Source: Candidatus Fraserbacteria bacterium
GTDB taxonomy: Bacteria > Bipolaricaulota > Bipolaricaulia > RBG-16-55-9 > JAJCYT01
Length of the DNA: 64,000 nucleotides
Assembly (NCBI GenBank): GCA_029262795.1
Contig: JAJCYT010000017.1
Coordinates: 46,229-110,228, forward strand
Reading direction: 5' to 3'
The notes beneath the pieces were generated by a model that worked only from the letters and a program-made list of their open reading frames with translations, ran no database searches and had not been told where the DNA came from. Numbering within the stretch: the first letter of the stretch is position 1; each line of letters starts with the position of its first letter. Below are positions 24,306-33,644 of the stretch, piece by piece. Both the position numbers and the translations under genes were made by a program.

Positions 24306-25353
24306 AGCATCACGGAATGAAACTGAAGTTGGCATCGCAGGTGACATGGTCGTTCATGGCGAATGAAACGACGGTGTTGATATTGCCATCCACAGGGCAA
24401 GTGGGGCCAGTCCAAGAATTAAAGATACTGCCCACTGATGCAGATGCAGTGAGTGTCACCGATTGACCTGCCGCAATCGGTGCGCTGCACGTGTTCGGCG
24501 TCAGGCAATTGATACTGCCAATGTCGCTGGTCACAGTGCCATTGCCCCCCTCCATATCCACCGTCAGCGTAAATCCAAATAGAACTTGGACAAAAGTTTC
24601 TTTAACAAAAAAGCCTTCGGTGTCTTTTGCGCTTACGGAACACGATGAGCCATTGGGGCTACAGCCCTCCCACCCTACAAAAACAAAACCGGCTGCTGGC
24701 GTGGCTGTCAGAGTTAGAGGCGTATCTCTTCTTGCAAAAGTGGATGAGAGTGAGCACCCATCGCTGGCGATGCCATTGGTAATCGTACAACTTTTGAGAC
24801 GGTCGCTTACACGGCTTTCGATAGTTACAGTGCCGCTTCCCGTCCCCTCGATGGTTAACGATAGATTGCCACAACTTACCAGGCCAAACGCTAAAAGAGC
24901 AAGAACAAATGATGCAGACTGTTTGGCCGTGCAACCTGCCAATGCTGAAATGATGGCGGCGAAAAAGATGCCAATCGAACTATACCGAATAAATTTTACA
25001 AACCTCATGAACCACTCCTAGCGAACATTCATCAAACTATTGTAACACGATCCAAAGCAGCATCACGGAATGAAACTGAAATTGGCATCGCAGGTGACAT
25101 GGTCGTTCATGGTGAATGAAACGACGGTGTTGATATTGCCATCCACAGGGCAAGTGGGGCCAGTCCAAGAATTAAAGATACTGCCCACTGATGCAGATGC
25201 AGTGAGTGTCACCGATTGACCTGCCGCAATCGGTGCGCTGCAAGTGTTTGGGGTCAGACAATTGATACCGCCAATGTTGCTGGTCACGGTGCCATTGCCC
25301 CCCTCCATATCCACCGTCAGCGTATATCCAAACAGGACTTGGACAAGAGTTTC
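24306..25353. repeat. Tandem duplication with nearly identical 3' blocks
   Basis: The block from 24306 to about 24600 recurs at 25059 to about 25353, an offset of 753 bases. In the first 180 bases of each I count only two differences; divergence rises after that. The two blocks are the 3' ends of two adjacent paralogous lipoprotein genes. Confidence 0.85.
24310..25008 (-). CDS. Exported lipoprotein with InlB-type repeats, copy A
   Basis: A 232-aa surface protein. The N-terminus is odd: a first hydrophobic segment ending in lipobox LAGC (about 23-26) and, after a short TAKQSA, a second ending in LVSC (about 43-46). Either could be lipidated. The mature part holds two units of the bacterial-repeat/divergent InlB B-type (GSGTVTIES...LTATPAAGFVFVGWEGCS and GNGTVTSDI...LTASASVGSIFNSWTGPTC), each with an F-x-x-W core and paired Cys that probably form disulfides. 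SD CTAGGAGTGGTTC. It follows copy B on the same strand, 54 bases away. Confidence 0.75.
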   Translation of the reverse strand: MRFVKFIRYSSIGIFFAAIISALAGCTAKQSASFVLALLAFGLVSCGNLSLTIEGTGSGTVTIESRVSDRLKSCTITNGIASDGCSLSSTFARRDTPLTLTATPAAGFVFVGWEGCSPNGSSCSVSAKDTEGFFVKETFVQVLFGFTLTVDMEGGNGTVTSDIGSINCLTPNTCSAPIAAGQSVTLTASASVGSIFNSWTGPTCPVDGNINTVVSFAMNDHVTCDANFSFIP

Positions 25354-25764
25354 TTTAACAAAAAAGCCTTCGTCATCCATTGCAGAAACGTTACAAGAGG
25401 CACTTGGAAAAGAGGCACACACCCCTGACCAACCTACAAAAACAAAACCGGCTGCCGGTGTAGCTGTCAAAAGTAAAGGCGCTTCACTTCTTGAAAACTT
25501 GAAAAAACATCCATCGTCGACGATGCCATTGGTGATTTTACAATCTTGGATCTTAGTATTTGAGTCTTGATTGATCGATACGGTGCCACTTCCCGTGCCT
25601 TCGATTGACAACGATAGATTGCCGCAACCCCCTAAAAGAACGAACACAGTAAAAAAAAGAGCGGCCCCTGCGGACTGTTTGGCCGTACAACCTGCCAATG
25701 CTGAAATGATGGTAGTGAAAAAAATGCCAATAGCACTAAAGCGAATAAATTTTTGAAAAATCAT
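25063..25764 (-). CDS. Exported lipoprotein with InlB-type repeats, copy B
   Basis: A 233-aa paralogue of the gene at 24310-25008, with the same twin lipobox (LAGC then LGGC) and the same two repeat units. The last 75 residues are nearly identical between copies, whereas residues about 60-130 differ in many places, including loss of two Cys. The N-terminal block is also well kept. SD AGGGGTGTTCA. The function is unknown; the repeats are typical of adhesins and cell-surface proteins. Confidence 0.75.
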   Translation of the reverse strand: MIFQKFIRFSAIGIFFTTIISALAGCTAKQSAGAALFFTVFVLLGGCGNLSLSIEGTGSGTVSINQDSNTKIQDCKITNGIVDDGCFFKFSRSEAPLLLTATPAAGFVFVGWSGVCASFPSASCNVSAMDDEGFFVKETLVQVLFGYTLTVDMEGGNGTVTSNIGGINCLTPNTCSAPIAAGQSVTLTASASVGSIFNSWTGPTCPVDGNINTVVSFTMNDHVTCDANFSFIP

Positions 25765-25949
25765 TGAACACCCCTAACAACCCTTCATATAACACCGAGA
25801 TTTTGTATGATTAGATTGCCAATCCCCTTAACCATTTTGATCAAGATTTAATGATTATCATAGCACATTTGAGTGTCGAAGACGACAACTCTCTCAAACA
25901 CACAAAATCGGGGTATGAAGAAGAAACTCTGTTTGGGTGCTCAGAAGAA

Positions 25950-26357
25950 TCAAGTGTTGTTGGAAATGTAAAACGACCCTGTTGCCATGGCAATCATGTT
26001 TCCATTGCCATCGTGGACTTCGCAGGTGGCAACGGCCACGCGGTGGCCGGGGTGGGCGACTCGGGCTTCAGCGACCAATTTCCCTTCGGTGACGGGGCGT
26101 AGGTAGTTGGTTTTCACTTCCATGGCAACACAATGTTGATCGTCATCGAGCAGTGAAAACACCGCACCGCCCATGCAGGTGTCGGCCAAAGAATAAATCA
26201 CACCGCCGTGCAGCAAGCCGAGGCGATTGAGCAATTCTGAGCGAATTTCAAGTTCTGCTTTGGTGTAGCCTTCGCGCAGTTCTTTGAAATCAATGCCCAG
26301 GTATTTGCTGAAATAGGGTTTGTCTTTGGCCGCTTCGGTAAATTTTTCTGTTGACAT
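25950..26357 (-). CDS. PaaI-type hotdog thioesterase
   Basis: A 135-aa hotdog-fold acyl-CoA thioesterase. GLLHGGVIYSLADTCMGGA is the PaaI motif with the HGG turn and the catalytic Asp, and VEVKTNYLRP-like MEVKTNYLRPVTEG is the following strand. Such proteins hydrolyse aromatic or medium-chain acyl-CoA. The start codon follows directly on the stop of the crotonase gene (TAA-ATG), with AAAGGACA as SD inside that gene, so the two are translationally coupled and probably act on the same CoA thioesters. Confidence 0.88.
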   Translation of the reverse strand: MSTEKFTEAAKDKPYFSKYLGIDFKELREGYTKAELEIRSELLNRLGLLHGGVIYSLADTCMGGAVFSLLDDDQHCVAMEVKTNYLRPVTEGKLVAEARVAHPGHRVAVATCEVHDGNGNMIAMATGSFYISNNT

Positions 26358-27137
26358 TTATTGTCCTTTAAAGTTCGGGTCACGTTTTTGCAGGAACGCC
26401 ATGATGCCTTCCTGCACATCCTCGGTTCGCACATTAATGCCCTGCCCCTGCGCTTCGTAGGCCAAGGCTTCTCTGAATGTATGGCTCAAGCTGCGATTCA
26501 TTGCTGTCTTTGTGATGCCATATGCAACGGTTGGTCCTTGCGCCAAACGCTGGGCGGTTTCTGTTGCTTTGGTCATCAATTGATCTTGAGGCACTATATC
26601 CGATGCAATGCCCATTGACTGTGATTCAGACGCCGAAACTTTCTCAGGCAACATCACCAACTGCTTGGCCCGTTGCAATCCAACCAGATGCGGCAACAGC
26701 CACGTGCCGCCCCCATCCACACTCAGACCGCGTTTGGTAAATGCCCAGTAGAAGTAGGCTTCTTCGCTCATGATGACCAGGTCGCAAGCCAAAGCGAAGT
26801 TGCAGCCCACACCCACGGCAGGGCCGTTGACTGCTGCCACCCAGGGGATTTCCATTTCAAAGAGTTTGAGAAGAACCTCGTGCATCCGGTTGACCCATTT
26901 GCGAACATGAACCGAGTTGGTTGGGTCCATCGACTGCCCAAGGTTGGCCAGATCCGCACCAGAGCAAAAGCCACGGCCAGAGCCTGTCAGCAACCCTGCC
27001 CGTGCGCCATCTTTGCTGGCCTGATCTAAGGCATCAGATAAGGCTTCGACCATCTCACCGTTGAGCGCATTGAGGACATCAGGACGATTGAGGGTGACCA
27101 CAGCCACGCCATCTTTTAACTGATAATCGCAGACCAT
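26358..27137 (-). CDS. Enoyl-CoA hydratase/isomerase family protein
   Basis: A 259-aa crotonase. RPDVLNALNGEMVEAL, GSGRGFCSGADLA (first oxyanion-hole strand) and NGPAVGVGCNFALACDLVI (second) are all present. In the catalytic segment RGLSVDGGGTWLLPHLVG an Asp occupies the position of the second hydratase Glu, and no acid is evident at the first, which fits isomerase-type members (PaaG-like) better than a true hydratase. Cotranscribed with the thioesterase; together they could handle ring-opened aromatic or unsaturated acyl-CoA. Confidence 0.88.
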   Translation of the reverse strand: MVCDYQLKDGVAVVTLNRPDVLNALNGEMVEALSDALDQASKDGARAGLLTGSGRGFCSGADLANLGQSMDPTNSVHVRKWVNRMHEVLLKLFEMEIPWVAAVNGPAVGVGCNFALACDLVIMSEEAYFYWAFTKRGLSVDGGGTWLLPHLVGLQRAKQLVMLPEKVSASESQSMGIASDIVPQDQLMTKATETAQRLAQGPTVAYGITKTAMNRSLSHTFREALAYEAQGQGINVRTEDVQEGIMAFLQKRDPNFKGQ

Positions 27138-27166
27138 GTCACACCTCTTTCTGGGAAATTTTTGTG

Positions 27167-28384
27167 TTACGCCGGACCGAGACTTGCCACTGTTTGTGGC
27201 GTAAACGGATATTCTTTCAACAATTGATGAATGTCATCCACGGCCACTTTTTCATAGGCGGCCAGCACATCGGCCACGGATCGGTAAGGTTCACCGTACA
27301 GCTCATCGAATGCAAATGAGAACAAACGGCGCAAAGATTGTTCGCCTTCCGTTGCCAATGAAGTCAGCACACGATTGCGGGCGCTGTCCAACTCATTTGA
27401 AGAAATGCCTTTTTCAATCAGCGTTTGGACTTCAGACTGAGCAATCTTCATCACGCCGTCAAAGTTTTCGGGGGCGCAACTCAAAGAAATACCCATCACG
27501 CCAATTTGATCCTGTGCGTGGTAACTGGCGCTGGCGTAATCCACCAAACCTTTGTCCACCAAAGCCCAATGCAGGCGTGAATTTCCGGGGTGTCCCAGAA
27601 TATCAATCATCAAATCCATGGCTTCACTTCTTGGATCCTGATACGCAGGTGCAGGGCTGAGCGCCACTGCATGAAGCCGACTGACATTGCTGCGGGTCAA
27701 TTTGACTTCATTGACTTTTGCCTCAAAGGCATCATAAGTTCGTTCTACAGGATGAGAAGACCAGTCTCCACAATATTTATTGGCCAATGCCAGCACTTGA
27801 TCGGGATCAAAATTGCCTGCCACACTCAAACTCATATTGTGAGGCACATAACGGTCTTGATAATAGCTGTCCATCTGATCCCGTGTCATGGCCTGGATAG
27901 ATTCTTTGGAACCTAAAATTTCCTGACCCATTGGATGATCACCATAATAAGCCAGCACCGCCTGACGTTGCAGCACCGCTTGTGGTCGATCTTCATACAG
28001 TGCAATTTCTTCCAGGATGACGTTTTTTTCGGTGTCAAAATCGTCCTGATTTAAGACAGGTTTCATCATGTCGGCCAGCAACTCCATCAACGCTTCCAGA
28101 TGTTCGGGCAGCACACGTCCGTAATAGCCGGTGTATTCATAGCCCGTAAACGCGTTGTATTCTGCACCCAGGTTGTCGAAGGTTTCATCCACTTCGGCCC
28201 CACTGCGTTTGTGGGTGCCTTTAAACAGCATATGTTCTAGAAAATGAGACACGCCGTTGAGCTCCATTGCCTCGTCGCGGCTGCCGGTTTTAACGAAAAA
28301 TCCGACTGACACTGACTTCATGTGCGCCTGAGACTCCCCAATCACATTTAATCCATTGTCCAATGTCCAGGTATGATGGCTCAT
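27167..28384 (-). CDS. M16 zinc protease, active subunit
   Basis: A 405-aa insulinase-family protease. The inverted zinc motif is HFLEH (H47, E50, H51) followed by the distal Glu region NVILEEIALYEDRP. Two homologous halves (about 1-205 and 206-405) form half of the clamshell; C-terminal residues carry the substrate-grip R/Y region (LRRLFSFAFDELYGEPYRS). Its ATG overlaps the stop of the next gene upstream (ATGA) with GAGGTGAACGC as SD. It should pair with that gene product as in other two-chain M16B enzymes. No signal peptide, so it is cytoplasmic as seen. Confidence 0.93.
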   Translation of the reverse strand: MSHHTWTLDNGLNVIGESQAHMKSVSVGFFVKTGSRDEAMELNGVSHFLEHMLFKGTHKRSGAEVDETFDNLGAEYNAFTGYEYTGYYGRVLPEHLEALMELLADMMKPVLNQDDFDTEKNVILEEIALYEDRPQAVLQRQAVLAYYGDHPMGQEILGSKESIQAMTRDQMDSYYQDRYVPHNMSLSVAGNFDPDQVLALANKYCGDWSSHPVERTYDAFEAKVNEVKLTRSNVSRLHAVALSPAPAYQDPRSEAMDLMIDILGHPGNSRLHWALVDKGLVDYASASYHAQDQIGVMGISLSCAPENFDGVMKIAQSEVQTLIEKGISSNELDSARNRVLTSLATEGEQSLRRLFSFAFDELYGEPYRSVADVLAAYEKVAVDDIHQLLKEYPFTPQTVASLGPA

Positions 28385-29613
28385 GCGTTCACCTCAAGTG
28401 GCGTCTTGCCCAATGTTAATACTGTGAATTTTTCCGGTACCGACTTTTTTAAATAGGCGTTGATTTCATCGAGGGTGAGCGCATCAACCATGGCCATGGC
28501 TTCATCGAGCGTCCATACTTTTTCACGATAAAAATATTCGCGCACCATGCCTTCGGCGCGAGCGCGGGTGGATTCGCCTTGCACGATGAAGTTGGTTTTG
28601 AGTTTCGTTTTGGCCTTGTCAAATTCATCCTGGGTGATGCCGTGTTCAATGCGACGCAATTCTTCAAGCAATACATCCAGTGTTTCCTGAGCACGTTCCG
28701 TTGTGGTGCCTGCATAACCCAGCACCCCGCCCATGTTTTTGGTGGAAAGATAGGTGGCAAACACCGAATAGGCCAGCCCGCGCTTTTGTCGAACTTCGAC
28801 AAACAAACGCGAACTCATGCCACCGGACAGCGCCATCACGCCCATCCGCGCTTTGTAATAATCAGGATGAGTCAATGGAATGCTGTCATAGGCAATGCCA
28901 ATTTGCATTTGCTCTGTGTCTTTTTCGAAATGTTCAACATGGATTGTAGGAGAGCCGGCTTCCACTTCAGGCACCGCCTCGCCCTGCCATTTACCAAAAC
29001 GCTGTTGCAGGTGATCCATCAATTGATCTTTGTTGAAATTGCCTGACACCGAAATGATTGCGCCCTGGGACGTGTACTGTTTCCAGCACGATTGAACGTC
29101 GTTGAGTGTAATGGCCTGAAGCGTTTCTAACGTGCCTTCAGCCGGATTGGACAGTGGCGCCGGAAAGAATCGTTGACCCAACTCGTAAAACATCTTTTGG
29201 GCGGGCGCATCTTCCATGGCCATCAATTGATGCATTGACAGTTGGCGAATCTCTTCCAGCCCGATTTCTGGCAAGCTGGGTTCAGTCAAAATGGTGTAAG
29301 TGATGTCCAATGCCCGAAACAGATGCTTGGGCAGCGTGGTGCCGGAAAAACTGATCACTTCACGGTCAGTGCGATGCCCTTCCTGAAACCCAATCTGATC
29401 AATTTCGGTGGCCAACGCCTGAGAGTCCCAAGGACCTGCGCCCTTGTACAGCAACTCCTGTGTGACGGCGGACAGTCCAAAATGACTTTTTGGATCATGC
29501 TTTGCGCCCAACGGCATCAACACTGCAAAAGCCGATGAAAATGCATCTGGGCTATGTTCTCCCAAAACCATGATGCCATTGTCTAATGTTTCCTTGAATT
29601 GAGTTACACCCAA
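28381..29613 (-). CDS. M16 protease-like subunit without zinc motif
   Basis: A 410-aa M16 homologue. Where the partner has HFLEH this protein has GLSAVTQELLYKG, so the zinc site is lost; it still has the R/Y substrate-binding region in VEVRQKRGLAYSVFATY. In known two-subunit M16B proteases the non-catalytic chain supplies that Arg-Tyr pair. The start is set at the TTG at 29613, since AGGAG lies five bases upstream and the resulting N-terminus (LGVTQFKETLDNGIMVLGE) lines up with the partner (TWTLDNGLNVIGE). The longer frame begins at a TTG (29697) without SD. Confidence 0.88.
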   Translation of the reverse strand: MGVTQFKETLDNGIMVLGEHSPDAFSSAFAVLMPLGAKHDPKSHFGLSAVTQELLYKGAGPWDSQALATEIDQIGFQEGHRTDREVISFSGTTLPKHLFRALDITYTILTEPSLPEIGLEEIRQLSMHQLMAMEDAPAQKMFYELGQRFFPAPLSNPAEGTLETLQAITLNDVQSCWKQYTSQGAIISVSGNFNKDQLMDHLQQRFGKWQGEAVPEVEAGSPTIHVEHFEKDTEQMQIGIAYDSIPLTHPDYYKARMGVMALSGGMSSRLFVEVRQKRGLAYSVFATYLSTKNMGGVLGYAGTTTERAQETLDVLLEELRRIEHGITQDEFDKAKTKLKTNFIVQGESTRARAEGMVREYFYREKVWTLDEAMAMVDALTLDEINAYLKKSVPEKFTVLTLGKTPLEVNA

Positions 29614-29771
29614 CAGCGCTCCTTTTCTATTTGGCCAAAGAAAGTCATCGCTTGAGCGAGTGTTTGTTCTATTGGCTTTATCCTTGTTTTGGCTCAATCA
29701 TAAAAGCATTGCCATCAGATGAGCAGACATATAAGGATATTAGATTCATTTGCCCAATCAACCAAAGTGAT

Positions 29772-30767
29772 TTATTTGGCGAAGGTGTCAATCATCAATT
29801 TGGCATCGCCCAATGGGTAAAGAATGGGACAAGTGGCACCCTTGTCAATATATTCCTGAACCTTAGCGCGTACTTCTTCAGGTGTCCCACTTGCGGTGAT
29901 GTGTTGCACAAAGTCATCCGGCACCAAAGGCATGGCTTTTTGAATCTGCTCTTTGGTGGCTGGCCAGCCGATGATGGATTGAATTTCTTTGAGTCTTTCA
30001 GGGTCAAATTTGCTGGCCTTGGCGATATGTGGCTGTTGGGCCAGATATTGCGTCAATAATTCGCGAGCGCCATCCAATGCTGTTTTTCGGTCTTCATGCA
30101 CTGAACAGACGACAAGTTGTGGTCGATCAATTTCATCCATGCTTCGACCTGCTTTGTCCGCACCCACTTTCAGATGCTTCATGGCTTCATCATTATATTC
30201 AGGTGGTACACAGTAATTAAGCACGATGCCATCAGCAATTTCGCCGGTGAGTTCCATCATCTTCATGCCCGTGGCCCCAATCATCAGAGGCACATTTCGA
30301 GGTTCGCGACGGCCATGCACCACATCCAATTGGATGTCTTTTACATGCACAAATTCACCTTCATAAGTGACCGGTTCAAGTGTGAATAATTGACGACACA
30401 CTTCCACCACTTCACGCATGGCGCGCAACGGGCGAGCGCGATTAATGCCCACTTGTGATGCCAAGGGATCCCACCAGGCGCCGATGCCACAAATAGCGCG
30501 GTTGGGGGCCAAATCATCTAATGTTAAAAAGGTTGCTGCAATGATGGCTGGGTTACGTGTCCAGTTGTTGATGACGCCACTGCCCACTTTGATCTTGTCT
30601 GTGACGGCTGCGAAAGCCGCCATTGGCACAATAGCATCGCGTACGAGGCGAGACTCTGCCTGCCAAACGGCTTCAAAGCCGCGGTCTTCGGCATACTTGG
30701 CCAGTTCCATCCCCTCACGAATGGGGTGTTTGTCCTGTAAATAAAGTGCCACACGGTCAATTGCCAT
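29772..30767 (-). CDS. LLM class F420-dependent oxidoreductase
   Basis: A 331-aa luciferase-like TIM-barrel flavin/deazaflavin enzyme of the methylenetetrahydromethanopterin-reductase-like type. [49 protein letters not shown] and [21 protein letters not shown] are the conserved blocks, the last two around the phosphate of the cofactor. F420 rather than FMN is inferred from family resemblance. Substrate unknown. SD GGAGGACG. It lies alone between the M16 pair and a repeat-containing gap. If correct, the organism makes F420, as Chloroflexota and Actinomycetota often do. Confidence 0.88.
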   Translation of the reverse strand: MAIDRVALYLQDKHPIREGMELAKYAEDRGFEAVWQAESRLVRDAIVPMAAFAAVTDKIKVGSGVINNWTRNPAIIAATFLTLDDLAPNRAICGIGAWWDPLASQVGINRARPLRAMREVVEVCRQLFTLEPVTYEGEFVHVKDIQLDVVHGRREPRNVPLMIGATGMKMMELTGEIADGIVLNYCVPPEYNDEAMKHLKVGADKAGRSMDEIDRPQLVVCSVHEDRKTALDGARELLTQYLAQQPHIAKASKFDPERLKEIQSIIGWPATKEQIQKAMPLVPDDFVQHITASGTPEEVRAKVQEYIDKGATCPILYPLGDAKLMIDTFAK

Positions 30768-31086
30768 AATACGTCCTCCATTTGTTTTGATAAGGGGATA
30801 ACGCCAAAGTCTAACCGAAAGCGGGGGGGGTTCACAAGTAAATTAAAAAGCTTCTAATCCCCCAGCCCCCTTTACATAAAGGGGCTACGATAAGACTTCG
30901 TGAGCTGGTTCTATATCACGATCCAGTTTTCTTGGAGAACGGGAAAGAATATCAGAAATTAAAAACTGAAGACACTGAATTAAGCAAGCTCTAATGATCT
31001 TGGTGCCCTCTTATTGCTACAAAGTCTGGAGATAGTTTATATAGTGTATATTGTTGGATACCCGAAGGTTTTTAAAACAAAAAACT
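30768..31086. other. Intergenic region with repeat copy 2
   Basis: About 320 bases. It contains a run of eight G near 30823, one copy of the dispersed palindromic repeat (30848-30901), then A+T-rich sequence. TATAGTGTATATT near 31038-31050 may supply a -10 for the following gene. No ORF here has a ribosome binding site. Confidence 0.5.
30848..30901. repeat. Dispersed palindromic repeat, copy 2
   Basis: CTTCTAATCCCCCAGCCCCC then TTTACATAAAGGGGCTACGA. The inner part is a stem GCCCC-TTTA / TAAA-GGGGC. It shares about 40 bases with copies at 35064 and 48134 with a few substitutions. Confidence 0.75.
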
Positions 31087-31965
31087 ATGAACATTACATG
31101 GCTTGGTGAAAACGCTTGTTCTAATATCGAAATTTCTGGCGGGAAAGCGGCCAATTTGAGTTTGCTTGCAGAACAGTTTCCCGTGCCCTCAGGCTTTTGT
31201 GTGACCACAGGCGCTTTTTCGGAAGCAATATCAGACGGCCTGAAATTTGATCAGGCAACGCTGCCTAAACAACTCATGGACGAAATTGCCAATGCATACC
31301 AACAGCTAGAAAAACAATGCAAAAGCCAGCCACTTCGCGTGGCAGTTCGATCCTCGGCTGCGGATGAAGATGGTGCGTTGGCGTCTTTTGCGGGTCAGCA
31401 CGATACATTTCTCAATGTGGTCGGGATTGATTCTGTCTACGAAGCAGTCGTCAAATGTTGGGCATCCGCTTTTACCGATCAGGCCATTGCCTATCGACAG
31501 GCACAAGGATATGAAGTGGATCAGGTTCACATCGGCGTGCTGATTCAGGAAATGGTGCCTGCTGATATGTCATTTGTGATGTTTAGCGTCAACCCACTCA
31601 CTCAGATCGCCAACGAAATGATGATCAATGTCAGTTGGGGGTTGGGAGAAAGCGTGGTCAGTGGCGAGGTCACACCCGATGTGTTTGTGATCGAAAAATC
31701 CACTGGTCAACTGCTAAATGAAACAGTGAGCGTAAAGCAACAAATGACCATTCAATCCGACGACGGCACAAAGCTTGTTCCAGTGCCGCGCCTGCTGCAA
31801 CAACGGCCCAGCCTGAATGCCGATCAAATCAAAAAAGTTTTTGAATTGGCCAAATCATTAGAACAGCAAATGGGCTGGCCCGTTGATATTGAAGGTGCCT
31901 TTCATCAGGATGAACTTTATTTGTTACAGTGCCGACCGATCACCACACTCAATCAAAAGGGGTAG
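31087..31965 (+). CDS. PEP/pyruvate-binding (ATP-grasp) half of a PEP-synthase-like enzyme
   Basis: A 292-aa protein equal to the N-terminal nucleotide-binding domain of pyruvate,water dikinase and rifampin phosphotransferase. GGKAANLSLLAEQFPVPSGF, VAVRSSAADEDGALASFAGQ (glycine-rich ATP loop) and the C-terminal IEGAFHQDELYLLQCRPIT are diagnostic; the gene ends just after the LQCRPIT strand, precisely at the domain boundary. The central and phospho-His domains are on the next gene, five bases later. ATG at 31087 has no real SD. On its own it would bind ATP but could not complete the phosphotransfer. Confidence 0.87.
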   Translation: MNITWLGENACSNIEISGGKAANLSLLAEQFPVPSGFCVTTGAFSEAISDGLKFDQATLPKQLMDEIANAYQQLEKQCKSQPLRVAVRSSAADEDGALASFAGQHDTFLNVVGIDSVYEAVVKCWASAFTDQAIAYRQAQGYEVDQVHIGVLIQEMVPADMSFVMFSVNPLTQIANEMMINVSWGLGESVVSGEVTPDVFVIEKSTGQLLNETVSVKQQMTIQSDDGTKLVPVPRLLQQRPSLNADQIKKVFELAKSLEQQMGWPVDIEGAFHQDELYLLQCRPITTLNQKG

Positions 31966-31970
31966 TCATT

Positions 31971-33644
31971 ATGAATACAGAAGGGCCAAAACAACTTCCC
32001 ATTCCGCCGGATTTTCCTGTTGAGTGGGGATCAAATGAAGAACAGCTATTTTGGGAAATTGATCGCGTTCATTTTATGGGGCCAATCCCTTTATTGTGTC
32101 AAGATTTTGCAGTGTTATTGAACGACGGCTTTGCTCAGGCAGCTGAAGATTTTGCCATGCCGATTCGCTGGAAAAAGAAATTCATCCACAATTTTGACTA
32201 CACGGCGGTGGTTCCCGCCGTGCCTTTGGAAGACATGGAAGCCCAAACCATGCGCTCTATGGAAAAATTTGGACCCGGCATGTTTGAAATTCAGCAAAAA
32301 TGGGAGCAAACATTCCTGCCAGAAGTAAAAGAAAAGTTAAAGTTTTGGGAATCATTCGATTTAAAAGCTGCTGACATGCCTGCCTTGCTTGATCACTTTA
32401 ATACCACAGCCAGTCATTATGTGCGCTTATGGCACATCCATTTTGCAGCTGTATTTCCTTTGTATTTTACCATCAGTCAGTTTGATGAATTTTATACGGA
32501 CCTTTTCGGTAAAGAAAATGCCCTTAAAGTTTACCACCTGCTCCAAGGGTTTGATAATAAAACATTGGAAGCCGATCGCACTTTGTGGACGTTGAGCCAG
32601 AAAGCCTTGGCCAACCCAGAGTTAAAGAATTTATTTGAAACAAAGACACCATCGGACATTATTAAAGCATTGAAAAACAATGAAATGGATCAGGAATTTT
32701 CAAAAGACTTCGATGCCTTCATGGAAGAATATGGGCAACGTGCCAATGGCTGGGTTCTCCACGAAATCAGTTGGGTCGAAGATCCCACCCCAGCAATTCA
32801 GACATTAAAAGAATATGTACAGGAACCCCCTGCTGACCCAATTGAAGAAATGAAAGTGTTGGTTGAGGAACGAGATAAACTCATTGCAGAAACCAGAGAA
32901 GCGATTCAAAGTTATCCACAACCAGTAAAAGATGAGTTTGAAGCCATGTTGCCTGCGGCCCAATTTGCAACTGTGCTTTCTGAGGATCATGGCTATTGGA
33001 TTGATTTTCGCAGCAATTACAAAATTCGCAGCGTCATCATGGAGTTGGGTCGTCGCTTCTGTGAGGCAGGGTTGTTGGATTCGCCTCAAGATATTTTCCA
33101 CGTCAGTTTGGATCAGATAAAGCAGATCGCACAGCAATGGCCTGCGAATGCTGAACAAAAATTGGGTCAGGCTGAAAAAGCTTCCTTTGAAAAAAGTTTG
33201 CAAATCACACCGCCTCCGATGGTGGGGTCGCTCCCTCCAGGTCCACCGCCGGGTGATCCGATTACCAGAACCTTTGGAAAATTCTTTGGCATGCCGGTCA
33301 GTGATGAAACGCCTACGCCAGATACCAAACTTATTCAAGGCCATCCAGGATCATCGGGAACCATTAGAGGAACAGCCAAAGTGATCCTTTCTTTAAAGGA
33401 TGCAGAGAAACTTCATGAAGGCGATATTTTGGTCACAGCGACCACTGCCCCACCATGGACGCCATTGTTTGCCACGGCTGCCGCTGTGGTGACCGATGCT
33501 GGGGGGGTGCTTTGCCACTGCGCTGTGGTTGCCAGAGAGTATGGTATTCCAGCCGTGGTTGGAACTATGTTTGCAACCTCCGTAATTCAAGATGGACAGA
33601 TGGTTGAGGTAGATGGAAACACTGGACAGGTAACGATTGTCTAA
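31971..33644 (+). CDS. PEP-utilising (phospho-His) half of a PEP-synthase-like enzyme
   Basis: A 557-aa protein. The last 100 residues are the mobile phospho-His domain: GDILVTATTAPPWTPLFATA then TDAGGVLCHCAVVAREYGIP, with the His of GGxxxH as phosphate carrier. The preceding 430 residues are largely helical and acidic, with no PEP-synthase TIM barrel that I can see, so the order ATP-grasp / helical / His matches rifampin phosphotransferase and related antibiotic or metabolite dikinases. Start ATG at 31971 has AAAAGGGGTAGTC ahead. The stop overlaps the MFS gene. The acceptor substrate is unknown. Confidence 0.85.
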   Translation: MNTEGPKQLPIPPDFPVEWGSNEEQLFWEIDRVHFMGPIPLLCQDFAVLLNDGFAQAAEDFAMPIRWKKKFIHNFDYTAVVPAVPLEDMEAQTMRSMEKFGPGMFEIQQKWEQTFLPEVKEKLKFWESFDLKAADMPALLDHFNTTASHYVRLWHIHFAAVFPLYFTISQFDEFYTDLFGKENALKVYHLLQGFDNKTLEADRTLWTLSQKALANPELKNLFETKTPSDIIKALKNNEMDQEFSKDFDAFMEEYGQRANGWVLHEISWVEDPTPAIQTLKEYVQEPPADPIEEMKVLVEERDKLIAETREAIQSYPQPVKDEFEAMLPAAQFATVLSEDHGYWIDFRSNYKIRSVIMELGRRFCEAGLLDSPQDIFHVSLDQIKQIAQQWPANAEQKLGQAEKASFEKSLQITPPPMVGSLPPGPPPGDPITRTFGKFFGMPVSDETPTPDTKLIQGHPGSSGTIRGTAKVILSLKDAEKLHEGDILVTATTAPPWTPLFATAAAVVTDAGGVLCHCAVVAREYGIPAVVGTMFATSVIQDGQMVEVDGNTGQVTIV

